From WYEG01 sp049414625 (GTDB lineage Bacteria; Desulfobacterota; Thermodesulfobacteria; Thermodesulfobacteriales; Thermodesulfobacteriaceae), in assembly GCA_049414625.1 (NCBI GenBank), contig JBMSAU010000114.1, positions 1-47,327 on the forward strand: a stretch of DNA of 47,327 bases, written 5' to 3'. A program made the position numbers and the translations under genes. Within the stretch, counting starts at the first letter, position 1. Every line of letters starts with the position of its first letter. Below the pieces are notes generated by a model, which saw nothing but the letters and a program-made list of their open reading frames with translations, was not told the DNA's origin and did not search any database. Below are positions 1 to 7,150 of the stretch, in pieces.

Positions 1-125
1 AGCGAAGCGAGAGGTACATCGGCACTTGCGTGCCTCGGGACGGTGACATAAAAAGGGGGTTCGGAGCGATATGAAAGGAGATGATCGGGTAGGCATGAAA
101 GGGAGGTTCGGGGCGATATCAAAGG
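1..125. repeat. Dispersed-repeat debris and imperfect direct repeat
   Basis: Positions 1-50 carry wording close to the palindromic repeat at 38750-38830 (a run reading like 'gcgtgcctcgg' followed by 'acggtgac'). Positions 52-78 and 98-125 are an imperfect direct repeat, both reading close to 'aaagggRggttcggRgcgatat'. No coding frame with family resemblance was recognised. The stretch looks like the edge of a degenerate intergenic repeat upstream of the flagellar operon. Confidence 0.45.
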
Positions 126-142
126 CTCGCTTGGAGGGGCAT

Positions 143-169
143 TAAAGTTTTTTTTAAAAGTTCCGATAT
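143..169 (+). promoter_or_regulatory. Sigma-28 (FliA) promoter of the flagellar cap operon
   Basis: TAAAGTTT at 143-150 matches the sigma-28 -35 box at all eight bases. After exactly 11 bases, TCCGATAT at 162-169 matches the -10 box GCCGATAA at six of eight. The predicted start of transcription is near 176. The next genes are flaG, fliD and fliS, the late flagellar class that sigma-28 normally reads. No competing sigma-70 promoter of similar quality is seen before flaG. Confidence 0.8.
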
Positions 170-175
170 AATTTA

Positions 176-321
176 TAATTAATAAAATAGGGATGAGTTC
201 CTGATGAAGATCACCGACAAAGTTGACCTAACTTTACTTAGGTCAACATTCGAGGAAAATGAAATTCCTCTTTCAGTAAAAAAAAAGATCTATACAGATA
301 AAGCCAACTGATTTTCCTTCA
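176..321 (+). promoter_or_regulatory. Structured 5' leader of flaG with two hairpins
   Basis: The leader holds a perfect 10-base-pair stem (222-231 with 238-247, six-base loop) and then a six-base-pair stem (252-257 with 265-270). The flaG ATG at 322 has no clear Shine-Dalgarno sequence just upstream. The left arm and loop of the first hairpin resemble the first bases of fliD (near 704-719), differing by one inserted T. A role in translation control of flaG is inference. Confidence 0.4.
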
Positions 322-696
322 ATGAATGAGACAAAAGCAAATCCTACATCAAACAAGACAAATTCAACAGCATCCTTTAATGAAGAACCCAAAAACTTCA
401 ATGAAGACGAGCTTAAAGGGGTAGTTAAAGAACTTAACAAACTGCTAAGTAGTCTTAACCGTGCCTTAAAAGTAGAGATAGATAGAGATTTAGAGATACC
501 AGTTTTTAAAATCATCGACCTTGAGACCAAAGAAGTTGTGAGACAGATACCTCTTGAAGAAATATTAAAGTTTAAAAAGGCGTTGGCTGCCTTTCTTGAA
601 AAGTATGGAGCCTTAAGCGGTAAAGAAGCTATCCACAAGGTAAATCAAGGAGAGGGTCCTGATATAAAGGGGCTTTTCCTTAAGAAGGAGGTATAA
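322..696 (+). CDS. flaG: FlaG family flagellar protein
   Basis: This 124-residue protein has a polar, Asn/Thr/Glu-rich N-terminus of about 35 residues. It then carries the FlaG core: a strand of the form LKVEIDRDLE, followed by FKIIDLETKEVVRQIPLEE and a C-terminal helix. That pattern (a variable beta segment, then 'vvkviD..TgEViRQIP.ee.l') defines the FlaG family, whose members influence filament length. It is the first gene behind a sigma-28 promoter and ends three bases before fliD, as in many flagellar cap operons. The start is the first ATG of the frame. A Shine-Dalgarno sequence is not obvious, so translation may depend on the structured leader. The family assignment is firm; the exact function is known only loosely. 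Confidence 0.85.
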   Translation: MNETKANPTSNKTNSTASFNEEPKNFNEDELKGVVKELNKLLSSLNRALKVEIDRDLEIPVFKIIDLETKEVVRQIPLEEILKFKKALAAFLEKYGALSGKEAIHKVNQGEGPDIKGLFLKKEV

Positions 697-699
697 ACC

Positions 700-2013
700 A
701 TGGCTGACCAACTTTACTTAAGCAATGTCACCGGTCTTCTCGATGTTGAAGCTTTTGTTAAATCTTTAACTTTAGCGAAACAGAAATCTCTCCAAAAAAT
801 CGCTAAAGATAAGGCTTTACACCAAGCAAAGGCAAGCTCGATATCTAACCTTATTTCGGGTATAAAAGACCTAAAAGATTTTGTCTCAAGCTTAAACGTC
901 GACAAGCCTTTTCAAGGGAAAAGCGTTTCGGTATCTGATAGTTCGGTTATCTCAGCCCAAGCAAGCGCTATTATCCCTAACCTTACCCTAAATGTAAAGG
1001 TCAAGCAGCTTTCTCAGGCGGAAATGAGGCTTTCTACAGGTGGGGTCTCAAGCCTTGAGGACACGCTTTCATCTGCAACCTTTACCCTGCGGTATTACCC
1101 AAGCGACTCCGCTTACGAGGAGACTACGATCAACTTTTCTGGAGGCAAGCTTAACCAGCTTGTCGAGGTCATAAATTCATCTCAAAACCGGGTTCAGGCA
1201 AGCGTATTTTTTGACGGAAGTAGCTACAAGCTTCTCCTCTCGGAAAAGGATGTTGGAGCCTCAACAAAGGAATCTGCTGGAGGTCCGGTTATAGATATAG
1301 CCTCAGGAAGTTTGCCATCTCCCCTTGGCTCTTTAACAACTATTCAAGAGGCAAAGAACGCTCAGCTTGAGCTCCCAAGCGGAAGCACTCTTATAAGCCC
1401 AACAAACACCTTTAAAAATGTGCTTCCAGGGTTAACCATTACCGCCCAGAAGACTTCAACTGATTATGTCAGCCTCACCATAAACGATGACCTGTCTGGA
1501 GGCAAGAAGGCAATTTCTGACCTTTTAAATAAGATAAACGGGGTCTTAGACCTTTTAAAACCCATGACCGAAAAGGGTGGGCTCTTTCAGGGCAACTCCG
1601 CCTTGGTCCAGATTAAGGCTAGCCTTTTTAGGCTAACTAGACCTTTGCAAGAGTTAGGATTGATAAACATCGGAAACGATGGAAAGTATTCGCTAAGAAG
1701 CGAAGCCTATGATCAGCTTGTATCTCAAGGAAAGGTCGAAGAGGTAAAGAAGGCTCTAGCTTCTGTCAAAGAGGGATTATCGAATTACCTTGAGGGGCTT
1801 GCAAAAACCCTAACAGCTTATAAAAATGTTGAAGACCAAGCTATTTCTCGCCTTGATAAGAGGGCTGAGGAGCTTAGAGCATCTTTAAGTAAAGAGGAGA
1901 AAAAGCTTAGGCTTATCTTTAGCAAGATCGAAGCCTTGATGAACCAGAATGAAGCTCTTAAGATACGGCTTGAATTCTTTGTTAAAGGATTAAGCGAGCT
2001 GAGAAGACAATAG
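700..2013 (+). CDS. fliD: Flagellar filament cap protein FliD (HAP2)
   Basis: FliD forms the cap at the tip of the flagellar filament and helps fold exported flagellin. The 437-residue product has the FliD N-terminal domain (starting LSNVTGLLDVEAFVKSL, with a heptad-like helix at about 20-65). A variable middle domain rich in Ser/Thr follows, and then the C-terminal FliD domain (about 225-435) ending in long coiled-coil helices. A strong Shine-Dalgarno sequence, aaggaggt at 685-692, supports the ATG at 700. It lies between flaG and fliS, the usual order. The length is at the short end for the family, mainly through a smaller central domain. No signal peptide is expected because the substrate leaves through the flagellar type III system. 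Confidence 0.93.
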   Translation: MADQLYLSNVTGLLDVEAFVKSLTLAKQKSLQKIAKDKALHQAKASSISNLISGIKDLKDFVSSLNVDKPFQGKSVSVSDSSVISAQASAIIPNLTLNVKVKQLSQAEMRLSTGGVSSLEDTLSSATFTLRYYPSDSAYEETTINFSGGKLNQLVEVINSSQNRVQASVFFDGSSYKLLLSEKDVGASTKESAGGPVIDIASGSLPSPLGSLTTIQEAKNAQLELPSGSTLISPTNTFKNVLPGLTITAQKTSTDYVSLTINDDLSGGKKAISDLLNKINGVLDLLKPMTEKGGLFQGNSALVQIKASLFRLTRPLQELGLINIGNDGKYSLRSEAYDQLVSQGKVEEVKKALASVKEGLSNYLEGLAKTLTAYKNVEDQAISRLDKRAEELRASLSKEEKKLRLIFSKIEALMNQNEALKIRLEFFVKGLSELRRQ

Positions 2014-2071
2014 AAATTTTAGAAAAGTATCCGTCATCCGATAAGTTATGTAAAAAACAGGGAGGGAGAAG

Positions 2072-2449
2072 ATGGTTAGACCTCAGCCCAGATACTTGGA
2101 AAAGGAGGTTTTGTCAGCCAACTCTGTTACTCATGTTGTGCTCCTTTACAACCGGGCGATCGCACTACTTAAGCAGATTTTGACGGCTGAATCCGAGGAA
2201 GATGAAGTCAAAAGGGTAAAAATTAGAGCTGAAGCCTTTAGCAAGGTAGTTGACATTCTCAGTTATCTTAAAGCTTGCTTAAACTTTGAGAAGGGAGGTG
2301 AAATAGCTAAAAATCTAAACGAGATTTATGAAATCTTAATACACGAGTTGATTAGGGCAAGCATCAGATGGGATGAAAAACCCGTTCGTGACTCCATCGA
2401 AATCTTAGAAAAACTAAGGGATGCCTTTTATGCCATCGGAAGGGCTTAA
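2072..2449 (+). CDS. fliS: Flagellar export chaperone FliS
   Basis: FliS binds the C-terminus of flagellin in the cytoplasm and keeps it unfolded for export. The 125-residue protein begins with the family pattern YLEKEVLSANSVTHVVLLYN, matching 'Yl..ei.sasp.qlv.mLYdgai'. It is all-helical along its length, with the usual four-helix bundle. The ATG has a good Shine-Dalgarno sequence (gggaggga). A 58-base spacer separates it from fliD. The last 20 bases overlap the following small gene. Assignment rests on sequence pattern plus position. Confidence 0.9.
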   Translation: MVRPQPRYLEKEVLSANSVTHVVLLYNRAIALLKQILTAESEEDEVKRVKIRAEAFSKVVDILSYLKACLNFEKGGEIAKNLNEIYEILIHELIRASIRWDEKPVRDSIEILEKLRDAFYAIGRA

Positions 2450-2717
2450 AATCCTAAACCTTAAAGATAGCCTCAAAAAAGTTGAGCTTGCTATTCTTTC
2501 CTCAGATTTTGAAACCGCAGAAAAGGCATATTCCGAAATCTTTGAAAATTGGAGAATGTTTGAGGAGGCTTTAAAAGCTAGGGAACAGGAAGCTAAAGAA
2601 TGTTTAGCCCTGGTTGAATACCTTGGGAAGCTTCTTGAAGAGAAGCGAGAAGAAATCCTACGCCAGATAGAGTCCTCAAAGGTCCGAAGGGCTTATGCCC
2701 TTCGGTCCATAAAGTAG
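2430..2717 (+). CDS. Small helical protein, probable FliT-like flagellar chaperone
   Basis: This small protein of 95 residues is predicted to be almost wholly alpha-helical, rich in Glu, Lys and Leu. It has no recognisable catalytic motif. It directly follows fliS and overlaps its end, the slot normally taken by FliT, the chaperone of FliD. FliT sequences are very divergent, so the call rests mainly on position, size and helical character. Two in-frame ATGs exist (2421 and 2430); the second is preferred because aaggg at 2416-2420 sits at a workable distance. Its 3' end overlaps the convergent GGDEF gene by 25 bases, and a strong hairpin lies inside that overlap. Confidence 0.5.
   Translation: MPSEGLKILNLKDSLKKVELAILSSDFETAEKAYSEIFENWRMFEEALKAREQEAKECLALVEYLGKLLEEKREEILRQIESSKVRRAYALRSIK
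2684..2705. terminator. Hairpin in the overlap of two convergent genes
   Basis: CCGAAGGGC (2684-2692) pairs perfectly with GCCCTTCGG (2697-2705) around a four-base loop, giving a nine-base-pair GC-rich stem. It lies inside the 3' ends of both the plus-strand fliT-like gene and the minus-strand GGDEF gene. No long T-run follows on either side, so it may act as a weak bidirectional terminator or as protection of 3' ends. Confidence 0.5.
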
Positions 2718-3628
2718 TTAGAACCGGACATTTTCTTGACAACAGATTTCACCTGAGCAGCTCTTGCTGCAACCTCTCCCGGATGTTTAAACTTTCCTTT
2801 AGTAATAGGAACAAGCGCTATGGAGACGGAGAGGAGTGGGATCTCCCTTAAAACTCCCTGCCTATCTTTAGCTATAAAATAGCCTCTTTTTAGGTCTTCT
2901 TCGCTTAAAAAGGCGGGCAGAAGGGCGTTAAATTTTTGGATAACTTGCTTGCTTATCTCTTCAGCCATGGAAAGGGGAACGATAAACACAAAATCATCCC
3001 CTCCAATGTGACCTAAGAAAGCGTTTGCGGTCTTCTCAAAGATGGTAGTTTGCAGGATCCTTGCTAAATTCTTGATGACTTCATCGCCGGAAGCAAAACC
3101 ATAAATATCATTGTAGACTTTGAAATTGTCAAGGTCAACATAGCCGATGGCTAAGGGCACTTCGCTCTCAAGGGCTTTTTTTATGGCAAGCTCGATGGAC
3201 ACATTGCCTGGAAGCCCAGTTAAGGGATTGTTGTCTGAAATTCTTGTGAGCCTATGAAGGCAAAGACTTAGTCTAATCTTTAGCTCTAAGGGGGTTGAGC
3301 TTGTTAGAACTATGTCATCAATGAGACTTAAAATTCGGTCATCAGATAGCCTTTCCAGGTCCTCCTCCTCAAGAACTAAAATTATAGCCAAAGAAACAAG
3401 GTTAAAGTTATGTTTAAGTTGAAGAAGGTTTTCAAAAACTGTTCTATCGCGATTATAATAGTAAAGTATTGCCTGAGGAGGCGAAAAAAGTAAGGAGGAA
3501 AGCAGGTCCTTTGACTTATAAAAATGCTTTAACTTGAAATCGTTTCTTAAAATCTTTGACCAATCGGTAAAAGGCTTTTTTCTTGGTAGGAAAAGAAAGA
3601 TTTCTTTCTTCTCTTTCTTTGAGCTCAA
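2693..3628 (-). CDS. GGDEF-domain protein with degenerate receiver domain
   Basis: GGDEF domains make the second messenger c-di-GMP from two GTP. Residues about 10-130 look like a degenerate receiver domain: the region ending IDDIVLTSSTPLELKIRLSLC resembles the alpha4-beta5-alpha5 part of response regulators, but the phospho-acceptor position reads YYY instead of an Asp. Residues about 134-300 are the GGDEF domain, with NPLTGLPGN, the metal site VDLDNFKVYND and the signature GGDDF at 209-213. The catalytic residues look intact. The inhibitory RxxD site before the signature is absent (EKTA). The start is a TTG overlapping the upstream stop, with gggag just ahead. It is last in an operon with an HDOD gene. 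Confidence 0.8.
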   Translation of the reverse strand: MSSKKEKKEIFLFLPRKKPFTDWSKILRNDFKLKHFYKSKDLLSSLLFSPPQAILYYYNRDRTVFENLLQLKHNFNLVSLAIILVLEEEDLERLSDDRILSLIDDIVLTSSTPLELKIRLSLCLHRLTRISDNNPLTGLPGNVSIELAIKKALESEVPLAIGYVDLDNFKVYNDIYGFASGDEVIKNLARILQTTIFEKTANAFLGHIGGDDFVFIVPLSMAEEISKQVIQKFNALLPAFLSEEDLKRGYFIAKDRQGVLREIPLLSVSIALVPITKGKFKHPGEVAARAAQVKSVVKKMSGSNYFMDRRA

Positions 3629-4484
3629 GTCATCTCCCTTTTCAGCTCTTCAGTAAAGAATTTTAGCTCATACAACCTTGGTTCAAGCTTTAGGTAGATT
3701 TCTTTAATTTCCGAGGGACCAACCTTAAGGATGGTTAAGGCTTTAGGATCAAAGGGTGGAAGCCCAACATAAGTTGTTTCTCCGTAGCCTCGAGCATGAA
3801 CTAACAGGTCAGCAAGATGAAGGAGGGCTGATTCCTTTCGAAATTTTTTAGAACGCGAGAGGTCGTGATGCGAGTTCACCATCTCTGTGAGCCTCTCGGG
3901 TAGGTTCCACTTATACATAAGAAAGGCTCCCATTTCAGCATGGTCGATCCCAAACACCTCAAGCTCAGCCTGAAGAGGGGGACTCCGGCTTCTACCTTCC
4001 TTTTCACCTCTTCGTAATCCTCTTTAAAGGCGATCATCTGAACAACTTTGCCAATGTCGTGAAGAAGACCAGCCGTTGCTATCTCTTGCGGGTCTGATAC
4101 TTCCTTCATTTCAGCAAGGATCTTAGCGCAAGCTGCAACTCCAACCGAATGTTCCCAAAGTCCAACATCTTCCTTGGAGATTATCTCGAAGATGGATGAG
4201 GTCATGATGAGGATCTTAAGGACATTTATCCCAAGGAGCATCATGGCTTGCTGAACCGTGGATACCTTGCGAGGAAAGCCGTAGAAGGCGGAATTAGCCA
4301 ACCGAAGGACTTTAGTAGTTATAACCTGGTCTTTTTCTATAAGGTCTGCGATCTGGGTAAGAGAGGACCTCTCATCCTCTATGAGGGCGTTGAGCTTTTG
4401 GACAATCGGGGGAAGGGTTGGCAAGCCTTCAAGCTTTCTGATCTTCTTTTTGACTTCCTTTCTTTTCTCTGAAGGATCAGCCAT
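3625..4484 (-). pseudogene. HDOD-domain signalling protein, frameshifted
   Basis: HDOD proteins are catalytically silent relatives of HD phosphohydrolases that act in bacterial signalling. Frame one (4484 to about 3985) encodes about 165 residues of clear HDOD sequence: LEGLPTLPPIV, then LIEKDQVITTKVLRLANSAF and LLHDIGKVVQ. After GVPLF this frame turns to unrelated sequence. The expected continuation (LQAELEVFGIDHAEMGAFL, then KWNLPERL) is in another frame, which stays open to 3625. The break falls by a run of five Gs on the plus strand (within 3977-3984). One extra base there would restore a protein of about 286 residues. It is therefore either a true loss-of-function frameshift or a homopolymer sequencing error. 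The start ATG has a caggag Shine-Dalgarno sequence. Confidence 0.8.
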
Positions 4485-4797
4485 TTTTGGCTCCTGAAGA
4501 ATGCTTCATCATCAAGACTTCTTTTAAAACCTCTTTAACATGCAAGAGAAACTCGTCTTTTACCCCGGAAAACCTTTTCTCTAAGAGCTCAAGCTCTTCT
4601 TCCAAGGTCTTTTCCCAGAGGAGTTTAACCGGTGTCCCTTCTACTGTTATGTAGGATACTCCAAGCTCTTGAAACTTCTGAAGCATAGATTCGGTAAGCT
4701 CAACCCCTTTTCCACAAAGGACCCTGCCTTGGGCATCCACAACCTCTTCAAAGGTCTTCATCCCCGGTCTGATGTAAGATAAAGGAAGCCTCTGCAT
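4477..4797 (-). CDS. Small HD-GYP-associated N-domain-like protein
   Basis: A 106-residue protein whose first 55 residues follow the pattern often found in front of HD-GYP phosphodiesterases. It has SYIRPGMKTFEEVVDAQGR, then LCGKGVELTESMLQKFQELGV and YITVEG. The rest is a helical tail without an HD-GYP domain. It overlaps the HDOD gene by eight bases and begins ten bases after hisG, with aaggg as Shine-Dalgarno sequence. The HDOD domain next door may work with it as a split version of an N-domain plus HD-type output, which is inference. The domain likeness is by pattern only. Confidence 0.55.
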   Translation of the reverse strand: MQRLPLSYIRPGMKTFEEVVDAQGRVLCGKGVELTESMLQKFQELGVSYITVEGTPVKLLWEKTLEEELELLEKRFSGVKDEFLLHVKEVLKEVLMMKHSSGAKNG

Positions 4798-4807
4798 GCT
4801 TATCCCT

Positions 4808-5683
4808 TTAGATAACCTTATTTAAGCTATACTCTATGATACCCTGAACTCCAAGCTCAAGGAGCTTTGGAACGAGGTCCCGAACCTGCTTTTCCGAAAC
4901 CACAACTTCAAGGGCAAACCAATCAGGGTCGTAAAGCTGAGAAACGGTAGGAGAAGTAATGCTTGGCAGGATGTTGACAACCTGAGAAAGGCTTTTTGCC
5001 GGAACATTCATCTTAAGACCTACTTTTTTATGGGAGTTTAAAGCCCCCTTAAGAAGGACCGCTATCTGCTCGACCTTCTTTCTTTTCCACTCATCTTTAT
5101 ACGCCTCTTCATTAACTATAAGCTGAGGATAGGTTTCCATTAGCTCATAGATGATCCTTAAACCATGAGCCTTGATGGTTGAGCCTGTCTCGGTGAGCTC
5201 GACGATGGCATCGCAAAGACCTTGAACTACTTTTGCCTCAGTTGCCCCCCAGGAATAGCTTACTTCAACTTGAATTCCCCGTTCGGAAAAGAACCTTTTA
5301 GTGTAGTTAACAAGCTCAGTGCTTATTCTTTTCCCATGTAAATCTTCTAGGCGGTTTATAGGAGAGTCTCCCCTCACCGCTATTACCCATTTTGCCGGTC
5401 TAAAGCTTGTCTTAGAGTAGATAAGGTCTTCAACAACGATCACTTTAGAGTCGTTCTCTAAGATCCAGTCTTTACCGGTTATACCAGCATCTAAGATGCC
5501 AGCCTCAACATACTTACTCATCTCTTGAGGACGACAAATCACTAAAGATAGCTCCTCATCATCGACAACTGGAAAATAGGACCTTGAATGGACTTCTATC
5601 GTCCAGCCTGCTCTCGTAAAAAGGTCAATCGTTGCCTTCTCTAAGCTTCCTTTTGGGATACCAAACTTAAGCTTTCTTTCCAT
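4808..5683 (-). CDS. hisG: ATP phosphoribosyltransferase, long form
   Basis: HisG catalyses the first committed step of histidine synthesis, joining ATP and PRPP to phosphoribosyl-ATP. The 291-residue length is that of the long form, which carries its own C-terminal histidine-binding domain and needs no HisZ partner. The N-terminal half shows KFGIPKGSLEKATIDLF and the ligand-binding segment VELTETGSTIKAHGLRI. The C-terminal region (about 215-291) with MNVPAKSLSQVVNILPS and ALEVVVSE is the regulatory ACT-like domain. The ATG has ggaggagc upstream and overlaps hisI by 17 bases. Feedback inhibition by histidine is expected from the long form. Confidence 0.94.
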   Translation of the reverse strand: MERKLKFGIPKGSLEKATIDLFTRAGWTIEVHSRSYFPVVDDEELSLVICRPQEMSKYVEAGILDAGITGKDWILENDSKVIVVEDLIYSKTSFRPAKWVIAVRGDSPINRLEDLHGKRISTELVNYTKRFFSERGIQVEVSYSWGATEAKVVQGLCDAIVELTETGSTIKAHGLRIIYELMETYPQLIVNEEAYKDEWKRKKVEQIAVLLKGALNSHKKVGLKMNVPAKSLSQVVNILPSITSPTVSQLYDPDWFALEVVVSEKQVRDLVPKLLELGVQGIIEYSLNKVI

Positions 5684-6050
5684 AAAGCTCCTCCGGCGAG
5701 ACTAATCTTTCCTCAACTACGACAAGGCTATCACCCTCAAGACGTCTATAAAAGCAAGTTTGATAGCCTTCATGGCATACAGCTCCAACAGGATCAACCT
5801 TAAAGAGGATGGCATCCTCGTCGCAGTCTACATACACCTCCCGCAGATAGAGATACTGCCGGGAGGTCTCACCTTTTAACCAAAGCCTGTTTCTTGAACG
5901 GCTGTAGAAGTGCACTAAACCTGTTTCAAGCGTTTTTTGAAAGGCTTCTTCGTTGACATATCCGAGCATGAGAATTTTCCCTGTTTGATAATCCTGGACG
6001 ATGGTTGGAAGTATACCCCCTCCCTTCTCAAAGTTTGGTCTATATCTCAT
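5667..6050 (-). CDS. hisI: Phosphoribosyl-AMP cyclohydrolase
   Basis: HisI opens the adenine ring of phosphoribosyl-AMP, the third step of histidine synthesis. At 127 residues it is the stand-alone cyclohydrolase without the HisE pyrophosphohydrolase fusion. Diagnostic features are MLGYVNEEAF, the SRSRNRLWLKGETS segment, and the metal-binding DCDEDAILFKV followed by CHEGYQTCFYRR. It is the first gene of a short operon with hisG, which it overlaps. A sigma-70-type promoter lies 44 bases upstream. A hisE gene is not in this window. Confidence 0.95.
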   Translation of the reverse strand: MRYRPNFEKGGGILPTIVQDYQTGKILMLGYVNEEAFQKTLETGLVHFYSRSRNRLWLKGETSRQYLYLREVYVDCDEDAILFKVDPVGAVCHEGYQTCFYRRLEGDSLVVVEERLVSPEELYGKKA

Positions 6051-6066
6051 GATTAAAATTTCATGT

Positions 6067-6094
6067 TCATGTTTAAAAAATCATGTTTAAAAAA
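6067..6094. repeat. 14-base tandem duplication in the hisI leader
   Basis: TCATGTTTAAAAAA occurs twice head to tail, at 6067-6080 and 6081-6094. It lies between the -10 box and the hisI start. It may be a slippage duplication; a regulatory role is not evident. Confidence 0.8.
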
Positions 6095-6122
6095 TTATAC
6101 TTTTATATACCCCTCTAAGCAA
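6094..6122 (-). promoter_or_regulatory. Sigma-70-type promoter of hisI-hisG
   Basis: Read on the minus strand, TTGCTT (6122-6117) is followed after 17 bases by a perfect TATAAT (6099-6094). The -35 box overlaps the trpC stop codon. The predicted start near 6087 gives a leader of about 35 bases, which contains the tandem repeat at 6067-6094. Confidence 0.65.
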
Positions 6123-6888
6123 GTAAGGTCTGCAAAAATTCTTCAGGGTTTTTGTGCTTTACCAAGGCTGTCCCGATTAAAGCTCCGCTAAAGCCCTCAG
6201 CTTTTAACCGTTTGATCTGCTCTTGGTTATCGATGCCACTTTCAGCAATTACAGGAATGTGGGAGGGGATGAGGGATTTCAGTCTAAAGCAATGCTCTGG
6301 GTCAACCTTGAGGGTTGAAAGATTTCGGTTGTTTATACCTATAACCTCGGCACCGGAGGACAAGGCGATTTCTAAATCCTCCTCATCGTGAACTTCAACC
6401 AAGCTTGAAAGCCCAAGCCTTTTTGCATAGGAAATTAACTCAGAAAGCTCTTCCTTTTTTAAGATTCCTGCTATTAGGAGCACAAAGTCTGCCCCAAAGG
6501 CTTTGGCTTCTTCTATCTGCACTGGGTCAAGGATGAAATCTTTCCTAAGGATGGGAAGGCTAACCACAGTTCTTATGGCAGCTAAATACTCTAAGGAACC
6601 GTGGAAGAAGACCTCCTCGGTGATGACGGAGATGGCTTTTGCCCCTCCCCTTTCATAGGATAAGGCAAGCTCAACGGGGTTAAAGTTTTCTCTAAGTTCT
6701 CCCTTAAGAGGACTTGCCCTTTTTATCTCAGCGATGACAACAAAACCCTGGGCTTGGAGATAAGATTTAAGGTCAAAGGAAGGTCTATTCCAAAAGGGAC
6801 GAAAAAAAAGACCTCTGCTCTTTCTCTTCAAAAGGTTAGCATAAACTTCAAACAATATTTGGTTTAGAAGTGGGCTAATCTTTTTCAT
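6115..6888 (-). CDS. trpC: Indole-3-glycerol phosphate synthase
   Basis: TrpC closes the indole ring in tryptophan synthesis, turning CdRP into indole-glycerol phosphate. The TIM-barrel protein shows the family elements in order: VIAEIKRASPLKG, the catalytic LRKDFILDPVQI, LVEVHDEEDLEIAL, IGINNRNLSTLKVD and ESGIDNQEQI. The ATG at 6888 is chosen because GGAG lies seven bases upstream; a TTG two codons earlier is possible but less well placed. It stands alone, without other trp genes, and diverges from rpmH. A six-base inverted repeat (GTTAAA/TTTAAC, 6909-6924) precedes it and could be regulatory. Confidence 0.93.
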   Translation of the reverse strand: MKKISPLLNQILFEVYANLLKRKSRGLFFRPFWNRPSFDLKSYLQAQGFVVIAEIKRASPLKGELRENFNPVELALSYERGGAKAISVITEEVFFHGSLEYLAAIRTVVSLPILRKDFILDPVQIEEAKAFGADFVLLIAGILKKEELSELISYAKRLGLSSLVEVHDEEDLEIALSSGAEVIGINNRNLSTLKVDPEHCFRLKSLIPSHIPVIAESGIDNQEQIKRLKAEGFSGALIGTALVKHKNPEEFLQTLLA

Positions 6889-7009
6889 GAACAAGCTCCT
6901 TAAGCGGTGTTAAATAATTTTAACTTATGGAAAATTTCTTAGAAGATGCTAAACTTTAGGGTCGCAAAGCTTTTAAGCTAATTCTTAAAATTCTTTAAGG
7001 AGGGATCTT

Positions 7010-7150
7010 ATGCCAAAGAGGACCTATCAACCAAGCATAATTAAGGCTAAAAGAAGGCATGGTTTCCGTGCAAGGATGAAGACCCGCTCTGGTAGGAAAA
7101 TATTAAAGAACCGCAGGAGAAAGGGACGCTGGCGTCTAACAACCGTCTAA
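7010..7150 (+). CDS. rpmH: Large ribosomal subunit protein bL34
   Basis: This 46-residue basic protein reads MPKRTYQPSIIKAKRRHGFR and continues with RARMKTRSGRKILKNRRRKG, the near-universal bL34 sequence. aaggaggg at 6997-7004 is its Shine-Dalgarno sequence. It opens the conserved rpmH-rnpA-yidD-yidC block. The 3' end probably contains the rnpA start in another frame. No dnaA gene or cluster of DnaA boxes lies upstream, so the replication origin is apparently elsewhere. Confidence 0.97.
   Translation: MPKRTYQPSIIKAKRRHGFRARMKTRSGRKILKNRRRKGRWRLTTV

Noticed and set aside
273..638. Minus-strand open frame of 121 codons
   Set aside because: It lies opposite flaG, is Ser/Leu-rich without family likeness, and flaG has clear family sequence and a fitting promoter.
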